Assembly: GCA_038207265.1 (NCBI GenBank)
Contig: JBBQZZ010000003.1
Span: forward strand, 124,001-188,000
Direction: 5' to 3'
Length of the DNA stretch: 64,000 bases
Origin: JACMLD01 sp038207265
Lineage (GTDB): Bacteria; Bacteroidota; Bacteroidia; Chitinophagales; Chitinophagaceae
Below are positions 35,841 to 45,185 of this stretch, piece by piece (the stretch's first letter is position 1; each line of letters opens with the position of its first letter). Below the pieces are notes generated by a model. That model saw nothing but the letters and a program-made list of their open reading frames with translations, made no database searches and was not told where the DNA came from. Made by a program: the position numbers and the translations under genes.

Positions 35841-35874
35841 AAAAGAATACCCCGCAATTGCAGGGTATTCTTTT
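35841..35874 (-). terminator. Rho-independent terminator after rho
   Basis: Long stem: AAAAGAATACCC (35841-35852) with GGGTATTCTTTT (35863-35874), capped by a self-complementary GC-AATT-GC. It lies 18 bp beyond the rho stop on the minus strand. Confidence 0.9.
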
Positions 35875-35891
35875 ATAATATTATTCATTAA

Positions 35892-37529
35892 TTACCTGTT
35901 CATACTCGCGAGGAATTCTTCATTACTCTTCGTACCACGCATTCTTTTCAATAATTCATTCATGGCTTCTTCTGTATTCATATCTCCCAGGAAAACGCGC
36001 AATAGATTCATCCGTTGCAGCACATCTCTGTCGAGCAACAAATCATCTCTGCGGGTAGAAGAGGCAGTTAAATCAATAGCAGGAAAAATTCGGCGGTTGG
36101 CCAATCGGCGATCCAACTGCAATTCCATATTACCAGTTCCTTTGAATTCTTCAAAAATTACTTCTTCCATTTTTGAACCGGTATCTATCAATGCTGTTGC
36201 CAGTATGGTTAATGAACCTCCATTTTCAATTTTGCGAGCTGCACCAAAAAATTGTTTTGGTTTTTGCAGTGCGTTTGCTTCCACGCCACCGCTCAGTACT
36301 TTTCCACTTGCTGGTGCTACCGTATTATGTGCTCTTGCCAAACGAGTGATGGAATCTAATAAAATCACTACATCGTGTCCGCACTCCACCAATCGTTTTG
36401 CCTTTTGCAAAGCCATGGTGGAAACCTTAACGTGTTTTTCAGCCGGTTCATCAAAAGTAGACGCAATCACTTCAGCCTTTACACTACGTTCCATATCAGT
36501 TACCTCTTCCGGGCGCTCATCCACCAAAACAATCATGAGGTAACATTCCGGATGATTTTCTGCAATGGCATTGGCCACCGCTTTTAACAACATTGTTTTA
36601 CCAGTTTTTGGCTGAGAAACTATCAAACCGCGCTGCCCCTTACCAATGGGTGTAAATAGATCCATGATGCGGGTGGAATAGTCACTGGGATTGGTAAACA
36701 GGTTTAGCTTTTCAAAAGGAAACAATGGAGTTAAATAATCAAATGGTACGCGGTCACGTACTTCTTCAGGTCCTTTGCCATTGATGGTTTCTACTTTCAG
36801 CAATGCAAAATATTTTTCACCTTCTTTTGGAGGTCTCACTGCACCAAAAACGGTATCACCGGTTTTCAATCCAAACAATTTTATTTGTGAAGGAGAAACA
36901 TAAACATCATCCGGTGAACTTAAATAATGGTAATCGCTGCTGCGCAAAAAACCATATCCGTCCGGCATCATTTCCAATACACCTTCACCCTGTATGATAC
37001 CATCAAATTCAATATTGAAAACTTCATTTCTTCTTTGTTGGAAATTATTATTTCGCTGTGGTTCCGGAGCTTGCTGCTGGCCGGTTTGCTGCTGGGGCTC
37101 TGTTTCTGACGAAATTGATGGTGACCCTACCCTGTTGCCGGCATCTATTTCGGAATCTTCGTTTGTTTCAACATCCTCTGTTTCCGTGGTTTCTTCCACT
37201 TTTTTTCTGCCACGTTTAGCAACAACTTTTTCCTCTTTCTTAATAATTGGTTTTTTGATTTCGGGCTTGATGACAGGTTTATCATCACCACTTTCAACAA
37301 TTGCTTCTTCGGTTGAATTTGCGGTTGACGCTTTTACAATCCGCTTTCTTTTGCCCTTGTCATCTGTTGCAGATGTTTTAGCAGAACTAGCTGAGACTGC
37401 TTGTTTGTCCAGTATTTGATAAATGAGCGCCTGTTTATCTAATTTCTTGGCGTTAGGGATTCTTAATTGCTCAGCAATATCGAGCAATTCAGGAACGAGC
37501 ATGTCGTTCAATTGCAAAATGTCGTACAT
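35892..37529 (-). CDS. rho: Transcription termination factor Rho
   Basis: This 545-residue protein has the Rho N-terminal helix bundle ('MYDILQLNDMLVPELLDIAEQLRI'), then a roughly 120-residue low-complexity Lys/Glu/Gln-rich insertion. That insertion is typical of Bacteroidota Rho and explains the length compared with 419 residues in E. coli. The cold-shock RNA-binding domain ('GEGVLEMMPDGYGFLRSSDYHYLSSPDDVYVSPSQI') and the hexameric ATPase with Walker A 'SQPKTGKTMLL' and Walker B 'DVVILLDSITRLARAHN' follow. It ends untranslated transcripts. The 256-bp leader upstream has no gene; Rho is often autoregulated there. Confidence 0.96.
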   Translation of the reverse strand: MYDILQLNDMLVPELLDIAEQLRIPNAKKLDKQALIYQILDKQAVSASSAKTSATDDKGKRKRIVKASTANSTEEAIVESGDDKPVIKPEIKKPIIKKEEKVVAKRGRKKVEETTETEDVETNEDSEIDAGNRVGSPSISSETEPQQQTGQQQAPEPQRNNNFQQRRNEVFNIEFDGIIQGEGVLEMMPDGYGFLRSSDYHYLSSPDDVYVSPSQIKLFGLKTGDTVFGAVRPPKEGEKYFALLKVETINGKGPEEVRDRVPFDYLTPLFPFEKLNLFTNPSDYSTRIMDLFTPIGKGQRGLIVSQPKTGKTMLLKAVANAIAENHPECYLMIVLVDERPEEVTDMERSVKAEVIASTFDEPAEKHVKVSTMALQKAKRLVECGHDVVILLDSITRLARAHNTVAPASGKVLSGGVEANALQKPKQFFGAARKIENGGSLTILATALIDTGSKMEEVIFEEFKGTGNMELQLDRRLANRRIFPAIDLTASSTRRDDLLLDRDVLQRMNLLRVFLGDMNTEEAMNELLKRMRGTKSNEEFLASMNR

Positions 37530-37785
37530 AAAGGAGTATTAGTCATCAAAATCAAAAAAACCAGTCTTACAGGTTGTTGTTGAAAAATTTTGAAATGAAA
37601 TGAATTTTGAACGGAATGAAAAAACTGATGAGCTGTAGATTTCGGAATGAACTTACCAGCCTGATTCCGATGCAATGTTAATATTAAAAACGGAAAAAGT
37701 AAAAAATTATTTTTAAATCCGGGCTGAAGCACGCTATCCGGCAGCATTGTGTTATCATATTCCGATTTAGCGGAACTCCTAGTAC

Positions 37786-38769
37786 CTATACAACACTATT
37801 CTGCAATTCTTTACCAGATTCAAAATCGTAGATGTTCTGAAGGGTTGTTCGGGCAATTTCAGACAGGGCTTCTTCTGTAAAAAAGCCCTGGTGAGATGTA
37901 ATCAATACATTGGGGAATCCCATCAAACGCATGATTATATCATCCTGAATTACTTCTTCGCTAAGATTGTGAAAGAAAAGCTTTTCTTCCTGTTCATAAA
38001 CATCAATACCAAGGTAACCAAGTTTGCCAGCCCTCAAAGCGTCAATTGCTGCTTTTGTATCTATAAGGGCTCCCCGACTTGTATTGATAAGCATTACCCC
38101 ATTTTTCATCCTATCCAGCGTACCGGCATTGATGATTTGTTTGGTTTGTTCATTGAGTGGACAATGCAACGATATTATATCTGACTGGGCCAGCAAGTCC
38201 ATTAATGGTACAAAAGAAACTGCTTTTGCCTCCAGTTGCGGGTTTGCAATTAAATCAAAAGCCAGCACCCGGCAACCAAAGCCGAGCATAATTTCACAAA
38301 AACAATGGCCTATTTTTCCTGTGCCAATCACGCCAATTGTTTTACCAAATAAATCAAACCCGTTTAATTTGTCCAATGAAAAATTGCCTTCTCGTACGCG
38401 GTTATAGGCTTTATGTGTTTTGCGGTTAAGGGTAAGTATCAACGCAACGGCATGTTCCGCTACCGCGTGTGGCGAATATGCAGGTACCCTTACAACCTTA
38501 ATATTATTTTCAGTTGCAGCGTACAGGTCTACATTGTTGTAGCCGGCACATCGTAATGCTATCAATGATACACCCCGGTTGGCCAGTGAAGCAATAACTC
38601 CTGCATTCAATTTATCATTTACAAAAACACAAACAGCTTTACAATTCTCTGCCAGATTTACCGTTTGCTCATTCAGTGATGCTTCAAAATAAATAATTTC
38701 CTCACTTTTGTTATACCGGTTGAAGAAATGCTTATCATACGGTTGGGCGGAGTAAAAAGCGATTTTCAT
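37786..38769 (-). CDS. ldhA: D-lactate dehydrogenase (NAD-dependent 2-hydroxyacid dehydrogenase)
   Basis: I chose the ATG at 38769 ('MKIAFYSAQPYDKHFF'), as this gives 327 residues matching E. coli LdhA (329) along its whole length. Motifs: 'EAVCVFVND'-like 'KAVCVFVNDKLNAGV', 'LIALRCAGYNNVDL', 'VRVPAYSPHAVAEHAVAL', the NAD site 'TIGVIGTGKIGHCF', 'ISLHCPLNEQTKQII', 'LINTSRGALIDTKAAIDALRAGKLGYLGIDVYEQE' and the catalytic His in 'ITSHQGFFTEEAL'. It interconverts pyruvate and D-lactate in fermentation. It is probably a single-gene unit. Confidence 0.93.
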   Translation of the reverse strand: MKIAFYSAQPYDKHFFNRYNKSEEIIYFEASLNEQTVNLAENCKAVCVFVNDKLNAGVIASLANRGVSLIALRCAGYNNVDLYAATENNIKVVRVPAYSPHAVAEHAVALILTLNRKTHKAYNRVREGNFSLDKLNGFDLFGKTIGVIGTGKIGHCFCEIMLGFGCRVLAFDLIANPQLEAKAVSFVPLMDLLAQSDIISLHCPLNEQTKQIINAGTLDRMKNGVMLINTSRGALIDTKAAIDALRAGKLGYLGIDVYEQEEKLFFHNLSEEVIQDDIIMRLMGFPNVLITSHQGFFTEEALSEIARTTLQNIYDFESGKELQNSVV

Positions 38770-38848
38770 TTTGAAACGTTTCAATATAAAATTCGCTTAT
38801 TAATTCAATATTTCAGTAAAATGAAAATAATGCCCCTGACAATTTCAC

Positions 38849-39919
38849 TCAATTACTTTCTTTTATCTCGTCAGTTGCATTAGTTATAACACTATCACCC
38901 GGCAATAAAGAGCCAAATATTTCGATCCTTCCATCTTTTTCATTGCCGGTACTTACATCGGATTTCGAAATCTTACCGTTCTTTACCAACAATACATATT
39001 TCCGTTCCGTAGATGTTACCACAGAAGAACGGGGAACAGACAATGAGTTAATATTCCCTTTTGAATACAATATAACATCAGCATACATGCCAGATGATAA
39101 AAAACCGGCCGGGTTAGGTACATCTATCTCCATTCTTTCAGACCTGTATTGGGCATTTACATTCATAGATTGTCTGCTTATTCTACCCATGATTTTTTTT
39201 CCCTGTAATGAACTTACATAAAAAGACACGGTGTCTTTGGTTTTCAGATTGGAAGCCATTGCTTCCGGTACATCAACCTGCAGGCGAAGATGTTCAACCT
39301 GTTTCAGTTCCAGCATGGGCTTATCTTTTGCAGTGGCGCTTACCAATGCTCCTGGATGCACATTGCGTTCAGTAATCACACCACTAAAAGGCGCTTTTAC
39401 ATTCAGGTAGTCCATCATAGTTTCCTGCATTTGCCAGTTTACTTTTTCGGCATTGCACAATGCACTATCCGCTTCCATTTTTCCTTTCAGTGTTGATAAA
39501 TCAAGTGGTGAAATAGCACCGGCTGTTGCAGAAGCTTCAAGATATCTCTGGTAATGTTCTTTATCAATAGCATATTCCGCTTTACTCCGGATATATTTTT
39601 CTTTTGCTTGTGCGGCTGCCTGTTGTAATTCGGGGGCTTCCAATACCATCAGTAATTGTCCTTTAGAGACTTTCGTACCTATGTCTGCCAACACTGTTTT
39701 TACATAGCCGTTTACTTTTGGGAAAATGCTTACTTCCTCAAAGGCTGCCAGTTGTGCGGGCAGTTTAATTGAACTGGCTACCCCTGTTTTTTCAACTATT
39801 GCTGTTGTATAATGGGTCACACCACTTTTTGAATCCGGAATCTTGTTTTGTTCAGCTTTATTTTCAGAGCAGGCTATGCAAAACACCGCCAATCCTAATA
39901 AAATAAATAAATATTTCAT
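38849..39919 (-). CDS. RND efflux periplasmic adaptor (membrane-fusion) lipoprotein
   Basis: This 356-residue HlyD/AcrA-type adaptor has lipobox 'VFCIAC' (Cys17). It has split lipoyl half-motifs ('VNGYVKTVLADIGTKVSKGQLLMVLEAPE' and 'VKAPFSGVITERNVHPGALVSATAKDKPMLEL'), an alpha-hairpin between them (about 75-140), and a C-terminal beta-barrel/MP domain. It bridges the inner-membrane pump and the outer-membrane channel. It is the last gene of the operon, 10 bp after the RND pump. Confidence 0.93.
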   Translation of the reverse strand: MKYLFILLGLAVFCIACSENKAEQNKIPDSKSGVTHYTTAIVEKTGVASSIKLPAQLAAFEEVSIFPKVNGYVKTVLADIGTKVSKGQLLMVLEAPELQQAAAQAKEKYIRSKAEYAIDKEHYQRYLEASATAGAISPLDLSTLKGKMEADSALCNAEKVNWQMQETMMDYLNVKAPFSGVITERNVHPGALVSATAKDKPMLELKQVEHLRLQVDVPEAMASNLKTKDTVSFYVSSLQGKKIMGRISRQSMNVNAQYRSERMEIDVPNPAGFLSSGMYADVILYSKGNINSLSVPRSSVVTSTERKYVLLVKNGKISKSDVSTGNEKDGRIEIFGSLLPGDSVITNATDEIKESN

Positions 39920-39929
39920 GATTGTATTT

Positions 39930-42900
39930 TTAGTTGTTATTGTCTTGTGGTAATAAAGAAACAGTATTGAATGTGGATCTTTGTCTCACCCATCCGTATA
40001 CAAGTGGCACTATAAATAAAGCCGCAAATGTTGAAGCGGCAAGTCCCCCAATAACTGCACGTCCCAATGGAGCAGACTGATCTCCTGCTTCTCCCAATCC
40101 GCTGGCCATAGGAATCATTCCTGCAATCATTGCAAAACTTGTCATAAGGATTGGGCGCAATCGAATACTTGCAGCCACTGTTGCTGCTTTAAATGGATCC
40201 TTATATTCAAGTCTCAATGCTTCCGCATTTGTTACAATAAGAATTGCATTGGCAACAGATACACCGGTACTCATAATAATACCCATGTATGATTGCAGGT
40301 TTAACGTGGCGCCTGTAGCCAGCAACATTAGCATTGCGCCCAGTAATACTGCAGGAACAGTAGAAAGAACAGCGATTGCTACACCAAATGACTGGTAGTT
40401 GGCAGCAAGCAAAAGCAATATTACAACAATGGCCACCAGCAATCCTGTCTGTAATGAATCCAGGGTCTCGGTAAGTAAAGAAGACATTCCTTTTACCTCT
40501 GTAACCAAACCTTTGGGTGGCACACCTGATTCTTTAATTACTTTTTCAACTGCGTTGGTCGCACGTCCAAGATCTGTTTTATAAATATTTGCGCTGACAG
40601 TTAGAAATCTCCGGGGACCAGAGCGATCATATTCCCCGGGTAAATTGTCTGTAGATATTTGTGCAATGTCTGATAATACCGGTCTTGATTTTCCTTTTAC
40701 CAGAGAAATAGATTGCAACTGTTCTTTTGAGTTCATTAAATATTCGGGAACCTGCACCTGAACCTGGTAAGTATAAGAGACTTTTTGATCCAACCATTGC
40801 ACTTTTTCCGTAAACCGGCTGGAAGAAGTTGCATCTGTAATACTTCTGGCCACTTCATTGAGGCTTAATCCCATTTGCGCAAGTTTAAACCGATCTATAT
40901 TGATTTTAATAGTTGGAAAAGATAATGGCTGAGCTATCTGTATATCGCGCAGGTAATCGATTTTCTTCAACCCTTTTACCAGGTTTTGCGAATAGCTTTT
41001 CAATTCATCAAAATTCTTTCCGGCAATTCGTACTTCAATGGGGGTGGATGCGCCCTGTGCCATTATCTTTTCAGTAAGTTCAATGGGCTCAAATGAAATG
41101 TTCACCAATGGATAAGACTCTTTTATATTTTTTCTGAGCTTATCTTTCAGTTCATCCAGGTTAGCACTGTAATGTTCATCCAGGTTTATCTGCATAACAG
41201 CTTCATGCGTACCACTGTTAAAAATATAAAGGTTGCTTGATCCGTAACTACTGGGAATGAGTCCTATATAAGCGGAACTGATACTTACATTTCCCGCTAC
41301 AGTTGCATTCACGATATTTAAAATTCCTTTGACGGTTCGTTCTGTTTTTTCAAGCCGTGTACCATCGGGCTCTTTTATTCTTACCTGTAGCTGGCCATTG
41401 TTATTTTTTGGTAACAGGTCCTTACCAATTATTGCAAAACATACACCTGCAGCGAATAATGTCAATAGGAGATAAATAATAACTATTCCTTTCCTTTTGG
41501 GCATCCATTTTTCTAACTTGCTTGCGAGCGACATTTTTATTCTTTGAAAAAAATCATTTTCTTCGGGGTGTTTCAAGTCTTGTTCATTGTGCATGGCTAC
41601 TTCATTTCTTTCATCATTATCAAGTGCCAATCCCGCATGTGCATGCATTTTATTATGATGAAACCGGAACTTTTCTTCTTTAAGCAACCAATTGGATATA
41701 ACGGGCACCAGTGTCTGCGCAGCAATAAATGATACGATCATCGAAAAACCAATGGATAAAGAAAGTGGAAGAAACATTGCTTTGGGAACACCTGTCATAA
41801 CAAAAGAAGGAGCAAATACTGCCAGGATACAAAGTAAAATCAACAATAAAGGGAAAGAAATTTCCTCGCATGCATCCAGGATAGCTTGTCGTTTTGTTTT
41901 ACCCATTTCAAGATGCTGGTGTATGTTTTCAATGGTAACAGTTGCCTGGTCAACCAATACACCAACTGCAAGTGCCAGTCCGCTCAATGTCATAATGTTG
42001 ATGGTCTGACCAGCCAGGTTCAAAAACAATACACTACTCAAAATCGCTACAGGTATTGTTATCACTACCACGAGGCTGCTTCGCCAGTCTTTTAGAAATA
42101 ATAACACCATTAACCCGGTAAGGATTGCACCCAGTATTCCTTCTGTCATCAGGCTCTTTACAGCGTTAATAACAAATACAGATTGATCGAATTCATAACT
42201 CACAGTCACGTCATCCGGCAGCAAATTCCGCATCTCAGGTAATTTCCCTTTTAATGATTGAACAACGGCCCAGGTAGAAGCGTCGGCAGTTTTTACTACT
42301 GGAATGTAGACAGATCTTTTTCCATTGATGAGTGCATAGTCAACTGTTACATCGGCTGCATCTTCAACGGCAGCTACGTCGTGTATGAATACAGTTGATG
42401 ATCCATTTGTAGCAATTGGGATGTCTTCAAATTCCTGTACTTTTTCTTCCAGTGAATTCACCGTTGTTACATACATCATGCTATCAACGCGCAGATTGCC
42501 CGATGGCGTCATCGAATTGTTTTTTGAGATAGCTTCTACTACCTGGTCAGGGGAAATATTATACCTGCGCAGTTTTTCCGGATCAACACTCACAACTACC
42601 GATCTTGAATTGGCACCAAATGGTGGTGGTGCAGATAAGCCAGACACGGTTGAAAACATGGGCCGCACCCGTCTTGCCGCCAATTCATAAATTTCTTTCA
42701 ATGATTTTGTCTTGCTGCTAAATACAAGTTGCCCCACTGGCAGTGACGATGCATCAAAGCGAACAACCTGCGGTGGAAGCGCCCCCGGTGGAAAGAATTT
42801 GGATGCCCTGTTTACCTGCAACGCTACCTGTGCGGAAGCTTCGGCCATATCAGTGCTTTCATAAAATGATAGCTTTATGAGTGTAAGACCCTGGATATTT

Positions 42901-43142
42901 TTACTTTCAATGTTCTTTATACCACTTACATACAGGAATTGATCCTGCAGGCGGGTAGCAAAAAAACCTTCCATTTGTTCCGGCGACATACCGCCGTAAG
43001 ATTCCATTACATAAATGGTAGGCAAATTAAGTTTTGGAAAAATATCTATTGGAATGGTTCGGATAGCCATTATTGAAAACAATAACAATCCTATAAACAA
43101 TACCAATATGGTGATGGGCCTCCTGAGTGCTGCTCTTACCAT
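39930..43142 (-). CDS. RND-family efflux pump, inner-membrane subunit
   Basis: This 1070-residue RND transporter has twelve membrane segments and two periplasmic loops ('IDIFPKLNLPTIYVMESYGGMSPEQME' after TM1). In the TM4 proton-relay region it has 'GVLVDQATVTIENIHQHLE', where the usual HAE-1 pumps have 'VDDAIVVVEN': the second Asp is Gln399. Between the two halves a cytoplasmic loop (about residues 494-530) is rich in His ('FRFHHNKMHAHAG', 'AMHNEQDLKH'). It forms a tripartite pump with the adaptor and TolC-like proteins. The substrate may be a drug, lipid or metal; sequence alone does not decide. Confidence 0.94.
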   Translation of the reverse strand: MVRAALRRPITILVLFIGLLLFSIMAIRTIPIDIFPKLNLPTIYVMESYGGMSPEQMEGFFATRLQDQFLYVSGIKNIESKNIQGLTLIKLSFYESTDMAEASAQVALQVNRASKFFPPGALPPQVVRFDASSLPVGQLVFSSKTKSLKEIYELAARRVRPMFSTVSGLSAPPPFGANSRSVVVSVDPEKLRRYNISPDQVVEAISKNNSMTPSGNLRVDSMMYVTTVNSLEEKVQEFEDIPIATNGSSTVFIHDVAAVEDAADVTVDYALINGKRSVYIPVVKTADASTWAVVQSLKGKLPEMRNLLPDDVTVSYEFDQSVFVINAVKSLMTEGILGAILTGLMVLLFLKDWRSSLVVVITIPVAILSSVLFLNLAGQTINIMTLSGLALAVGVLVDQATVTIENIHQHLEMGKTKRQAILDACEEISFPLLLILLCILAVFAPSFVMTGVPKAMFLPLSLSIGFSMIVSFIAAQTLVPVISNWLLKEEKFRFHHNKMHAHAGLALDNDERNEVAMHNEQDLKHPEENDFFQRIKMSLASKLEKWMPKRKGIVIIYLLLTLFAAGVCFAIIGKDLLPKNNNGQLQVRIKEPDGTRLEKTERTVKGILNIVNATVAGNVSISSAYIGLIPSSYGSSNLYIFNSGTHEAVMQINLDEHYSANLDELKDKLRKNIKESYPLVNISFEPIELTEKIMAQGASTPIEVRIAGKNFDELKSYSQNLVKGLKKIDYLRDIQIAQPLSFPTIKINIDRFKLAQMGLSLNEVARSITDATSSSRFTEKVQWLDQKVSYTYQVQVQVPEYLMNSKEQLQSISLVKGKSRPVLSDIAQISTDNLPGEYDRSGPRRFLTVSANIYKTDLGRATNAVEKVIKESGVPPKGLVTEVKGMSSLLTETLDSLQTGLLVAIVVILLLLAANYQSFGVAIAVLSTVPAVLLGAMLMLLATGATLNLQSYMGIIMSTGVSVANAILIVTNAEALRLEYKDPFKAATVAASIRLRPILMTSFAMIAGMIPMASGLGEAGDQSAPLGRAVIGGLAASTFAALFIVPLVYGWVRQRSTFNTVSLLPQDNNN

Positions 43143-43147
43143 TAGAA

Positions 43148-44542
43148 TTATTTTATTGTTTGAATAAATTTGAGCAGGTTGCCGGTGGCAGCTGCTTTAT
43201 CAAGTTGTGCGACGTACCAATCGCCCACAGTTTGTATATAGTCTGTCTGTGACCGGTATAGAACAAAAGAAGCATTGGTAAGATCAATCAATGAAATTAT
43301 ACCTGCTTTATATTGTGCAACTTTTTGATTGTATGTTTCCGTTGCGGACTGTAATTGCACCGGTAGTTCAGCAAGATTCGTTTCATTTGTTCTTATAGCG
43401 CTCTCAGCCTGTGAAGCTGATAAATCAAGCAATAATTTTTGTTGTTGCAATTCCTGCTCGCTCGCCTGCGTCTGAAAACGATTAATTGCCAGCCTGTCTT
43501 TTTTATATAACCCATTAAATAAATTATAAGTTATTGCCACCCCTGCTGCATAATTAAATCGTTGATAACCCAATCCGGTTGCCAACGATTTATAATCATC
43601 ATTATATTGAATACTCGAACCTCTCATCCAGCCACCGGCCGCCAAAATAATTTTAGGTGAATAACTTTTTTGGATCAGCTTTTGGCTATAATAATAGATG
43701 TTCGTCCTCTTCTGGTAAAAATCCAATAAAGGGTTATTGCTGCTGTCAGCGGCAAAACTTATAAGGGAAGGCCTGTTCATCAAAAATCCATTGGGAAGAC
43801 TATCAATATTGAGATTGCCCGAGGCTATCCCAGTTAAATAAGACAATTGATCTTTTAGTTGATCGAGGCTTCCAAGGGTTTGATTATAAACAATTTTTGC
43901 CTTTGATAATTCAGCCTTTGACAGTGAAGTATCTGAACCAGCTTTTATTCCACTGATTGCAAGCGCCCGGATTATTTTAAAAATACTGTCGTACCTGTTT
44001 ACATTTTGTTTGTCTGCAGCGAGTTTATATTGCGTTTTCAAAAGATTGAAATAAATATTTGAAACCTGTGCCTCGAGGATATATTGTTCGCGGCTAAGAT
44101 CAGATTGTGCCAATCCCGTATACCCTTCAGCATATTTAATCCTTGCTTTATTCAATCCAAAATTGATCAAATCATATTCTGCATACAATAGTCCTGCATT
44201 ACCAGTAGCGGGCTGTGAAATATTATCAGCACGAACACCCGCGGATACAGAAGGTATGCCACTCAGCGGCAGATAACTACCCGCTATAGAATTGTCGGTA
44301 GCAAGGTTCAATTGCTCGCTGATCTTAACCTGCGGTAAAAAGGAATGTCTCACGTCTGTAACAATTGCCTTGCTGGCATCCAGCAGTGCAGACTTTTGCT
44401 GTAAAACGGGCATGTAATTTTTAGCGGCTTCTGTAAGTGATAATAAATTATATTTTGTTTGTTGTGCTACTATTGAAAATGCCGGCACTAGTAATAAAAT
44501 ACTCAATACCCAACAGTTCTTTCTTACACAGAAAGTAACCAT
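43148..44542 (-). CDS. TolC-family outer-membrane efflux protein
   Basis: This 464-residue protein has a signal sequence (cleavage near 'FSIVAQ') and two outer-membrane-efflux-protein repeats rich in heptad helices ('SLTEAAKNYMPVLQQKSALLDASKAIVTDVRHSFLPQVKISEQL' and, in the second half, 'YNLFNGLYKKDRLAINRFQTQ', 'VAQYKAGIISLIDLTNASFVLYRSQTDYIQ'). It is first in the efflux operon, 5 bp ahead of the RND gene. It forms the trimeric exit duct of the pump. Confidence 0.93.
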   Translation of the reverse strand: MVTFCVRKNCWVLSILLLVPAFSIVAQQTKYNLLSLTEAAKNYMPVLQQKSALLDASKAIVTDVRHSFLPQVKISEQLNLATDNSIAGSYLPLSGIPSVSAGVRADNISQPATGNAGLLYAEYDLINFGLNKARIKYAEGYTGLAQSDLSREQYILEAQVSNIYFNLLKTQYKLAADKQNVNRYDSIFKIIRALAISGIKAGSDTSLSKAELSKAKIVYNQTLGSLDQLKDQLSYLTGIASGNLNIDSLPNGFLMNRPSLISFAADSSNNPLLDFYQKRTNIYYYSQKLIQKSYSPKIILAAGGWMRGSSIQYNDDYKSLATGLGYQRFNYAAGVAITYNLFNGLYKKDRLAINRFQTQASEQELQQQKLLLDLSASQAESAIRTNETNLAELPVQLQSATETYNQKVAQYKAGIISLIDLTNASFVLYRSQTDYIQTVGDWYVAQLDKAAATGNLLKFIQTIK

Positions 44543-44578
44543 ATCATAAGTTTAAAATGAAAAAAGTTGTTTACATAG

Positions 44579-44974
44579 TTATGCAACAACAGGCGGCCCC
44601 CTTAGTGAATGAACAAGAGGGTGGGATGCAGGAATAAAACCGCTGCAATAATGAACATGCAGCTTTGAGGAGACTGAACAAACAACAGGTTTAATGATGA
44701 TGGTTTTACAAATTGCAGCCGTGGCTGGCTGATATCTTTTGTTCAGGCGGAAACAACTGACTTTCCGATCATTCGAATTTCTTTTTGCAATTATAAATTT
44801 TTGCTGGCTCAGTTTTACAATTGTATTCTTGCTGTACAGATGCTTGCCAATGCTGGTTGAATAAACGGCAGCATCAAAATTAAAAAATAATTGCACCGTA
44901 AAAAAGAACGCGTATAAGAGAACCAGAAAGATCTTTGATGTAATGGGTAATATGTGCTGTCGTGTAAGATTCAT
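44579..44974 (-). CDS. Small membrane-anchored hypothetical protein ahead of efflux operon
   Basis: The frame is open from 45028, but I place the start at the ATG at 44974 ('MNLTRQHILP'), giving 131 residues. One hydrophobic segment (about 15-33, 'IFLVLLYAFFFTVQLFF') is followed by a Lys/Arg/His/Cys-containing tail ending 'HSLRGPPVVA'. I recall small proteins with a C-terminal 'LRGPP' motif ahead of metal or RND efflux genes in this phylum, but cannot verify this. It lies 36 bp before the TolC-like gene, in the same direction, and is likely co-transcribed. Confidence 0.55.
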   Translation of the reverse strand: MNLTRQHILPITSKIFLVLLYAFFFTVQLFFNFDAAVYSTSIGKHLYSKNTIVKLSQQKFIIAKRNSNDRKVSCFRLNKRYQPATAAICKTIIIKPVVCSVSSKLHVHYCSGFIPASHPLVHSLRGPPVVA

Positions 44975-45143
44975 TGAACAGTTCTCTATCAGTGAAAAGC
45001 GAAAGTAGAAAAAAGTTTTGTTAAGCAATTCAAAAGGGGTATTTCAGCAAATAAGTTTTATGAGTTTTTAAAAAGAAAGTCCGTAATCAGCAATTCACTC
45101 TAACCCGGTTTATTAAATGCACCCATCTTTGCAAGCAAAAAAT

Positions 45144-45173
45144 AAAAAAGGGCTCATCTATGAGCCCTTTTTT
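45144..45173 (-). terminator. Rho-independent terminator after the Oar-like receptor
   Basis: Stem AAAAAAGGGCTCA (45144-45156) with TGAGCCCTTTTTT (45161-45173) and a 4-nt loop. A and T runs on both sides let it work in both directions. It lies 12 bp beyond the receptor's stop. Confidence 0.92.
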
Positions 45174-45185
45174 ATTTTCCTATTT

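Noticed and set aside
35794..36543. 249-codon plus-strand frame antisense to rho
   Set aside because: It lies wholly opposite the well-supported rho gene and its terminator, has Ser/Thr/Asn-rich composition typical of reverse-strand shadow frames, and shows no domain.
37508..37747. 79-codon minus-strand frame ahead of rho
   Set aside because: Overlaps the rho start out of frame and has no recognisable features; the region is more likely an untranslated rho leader.
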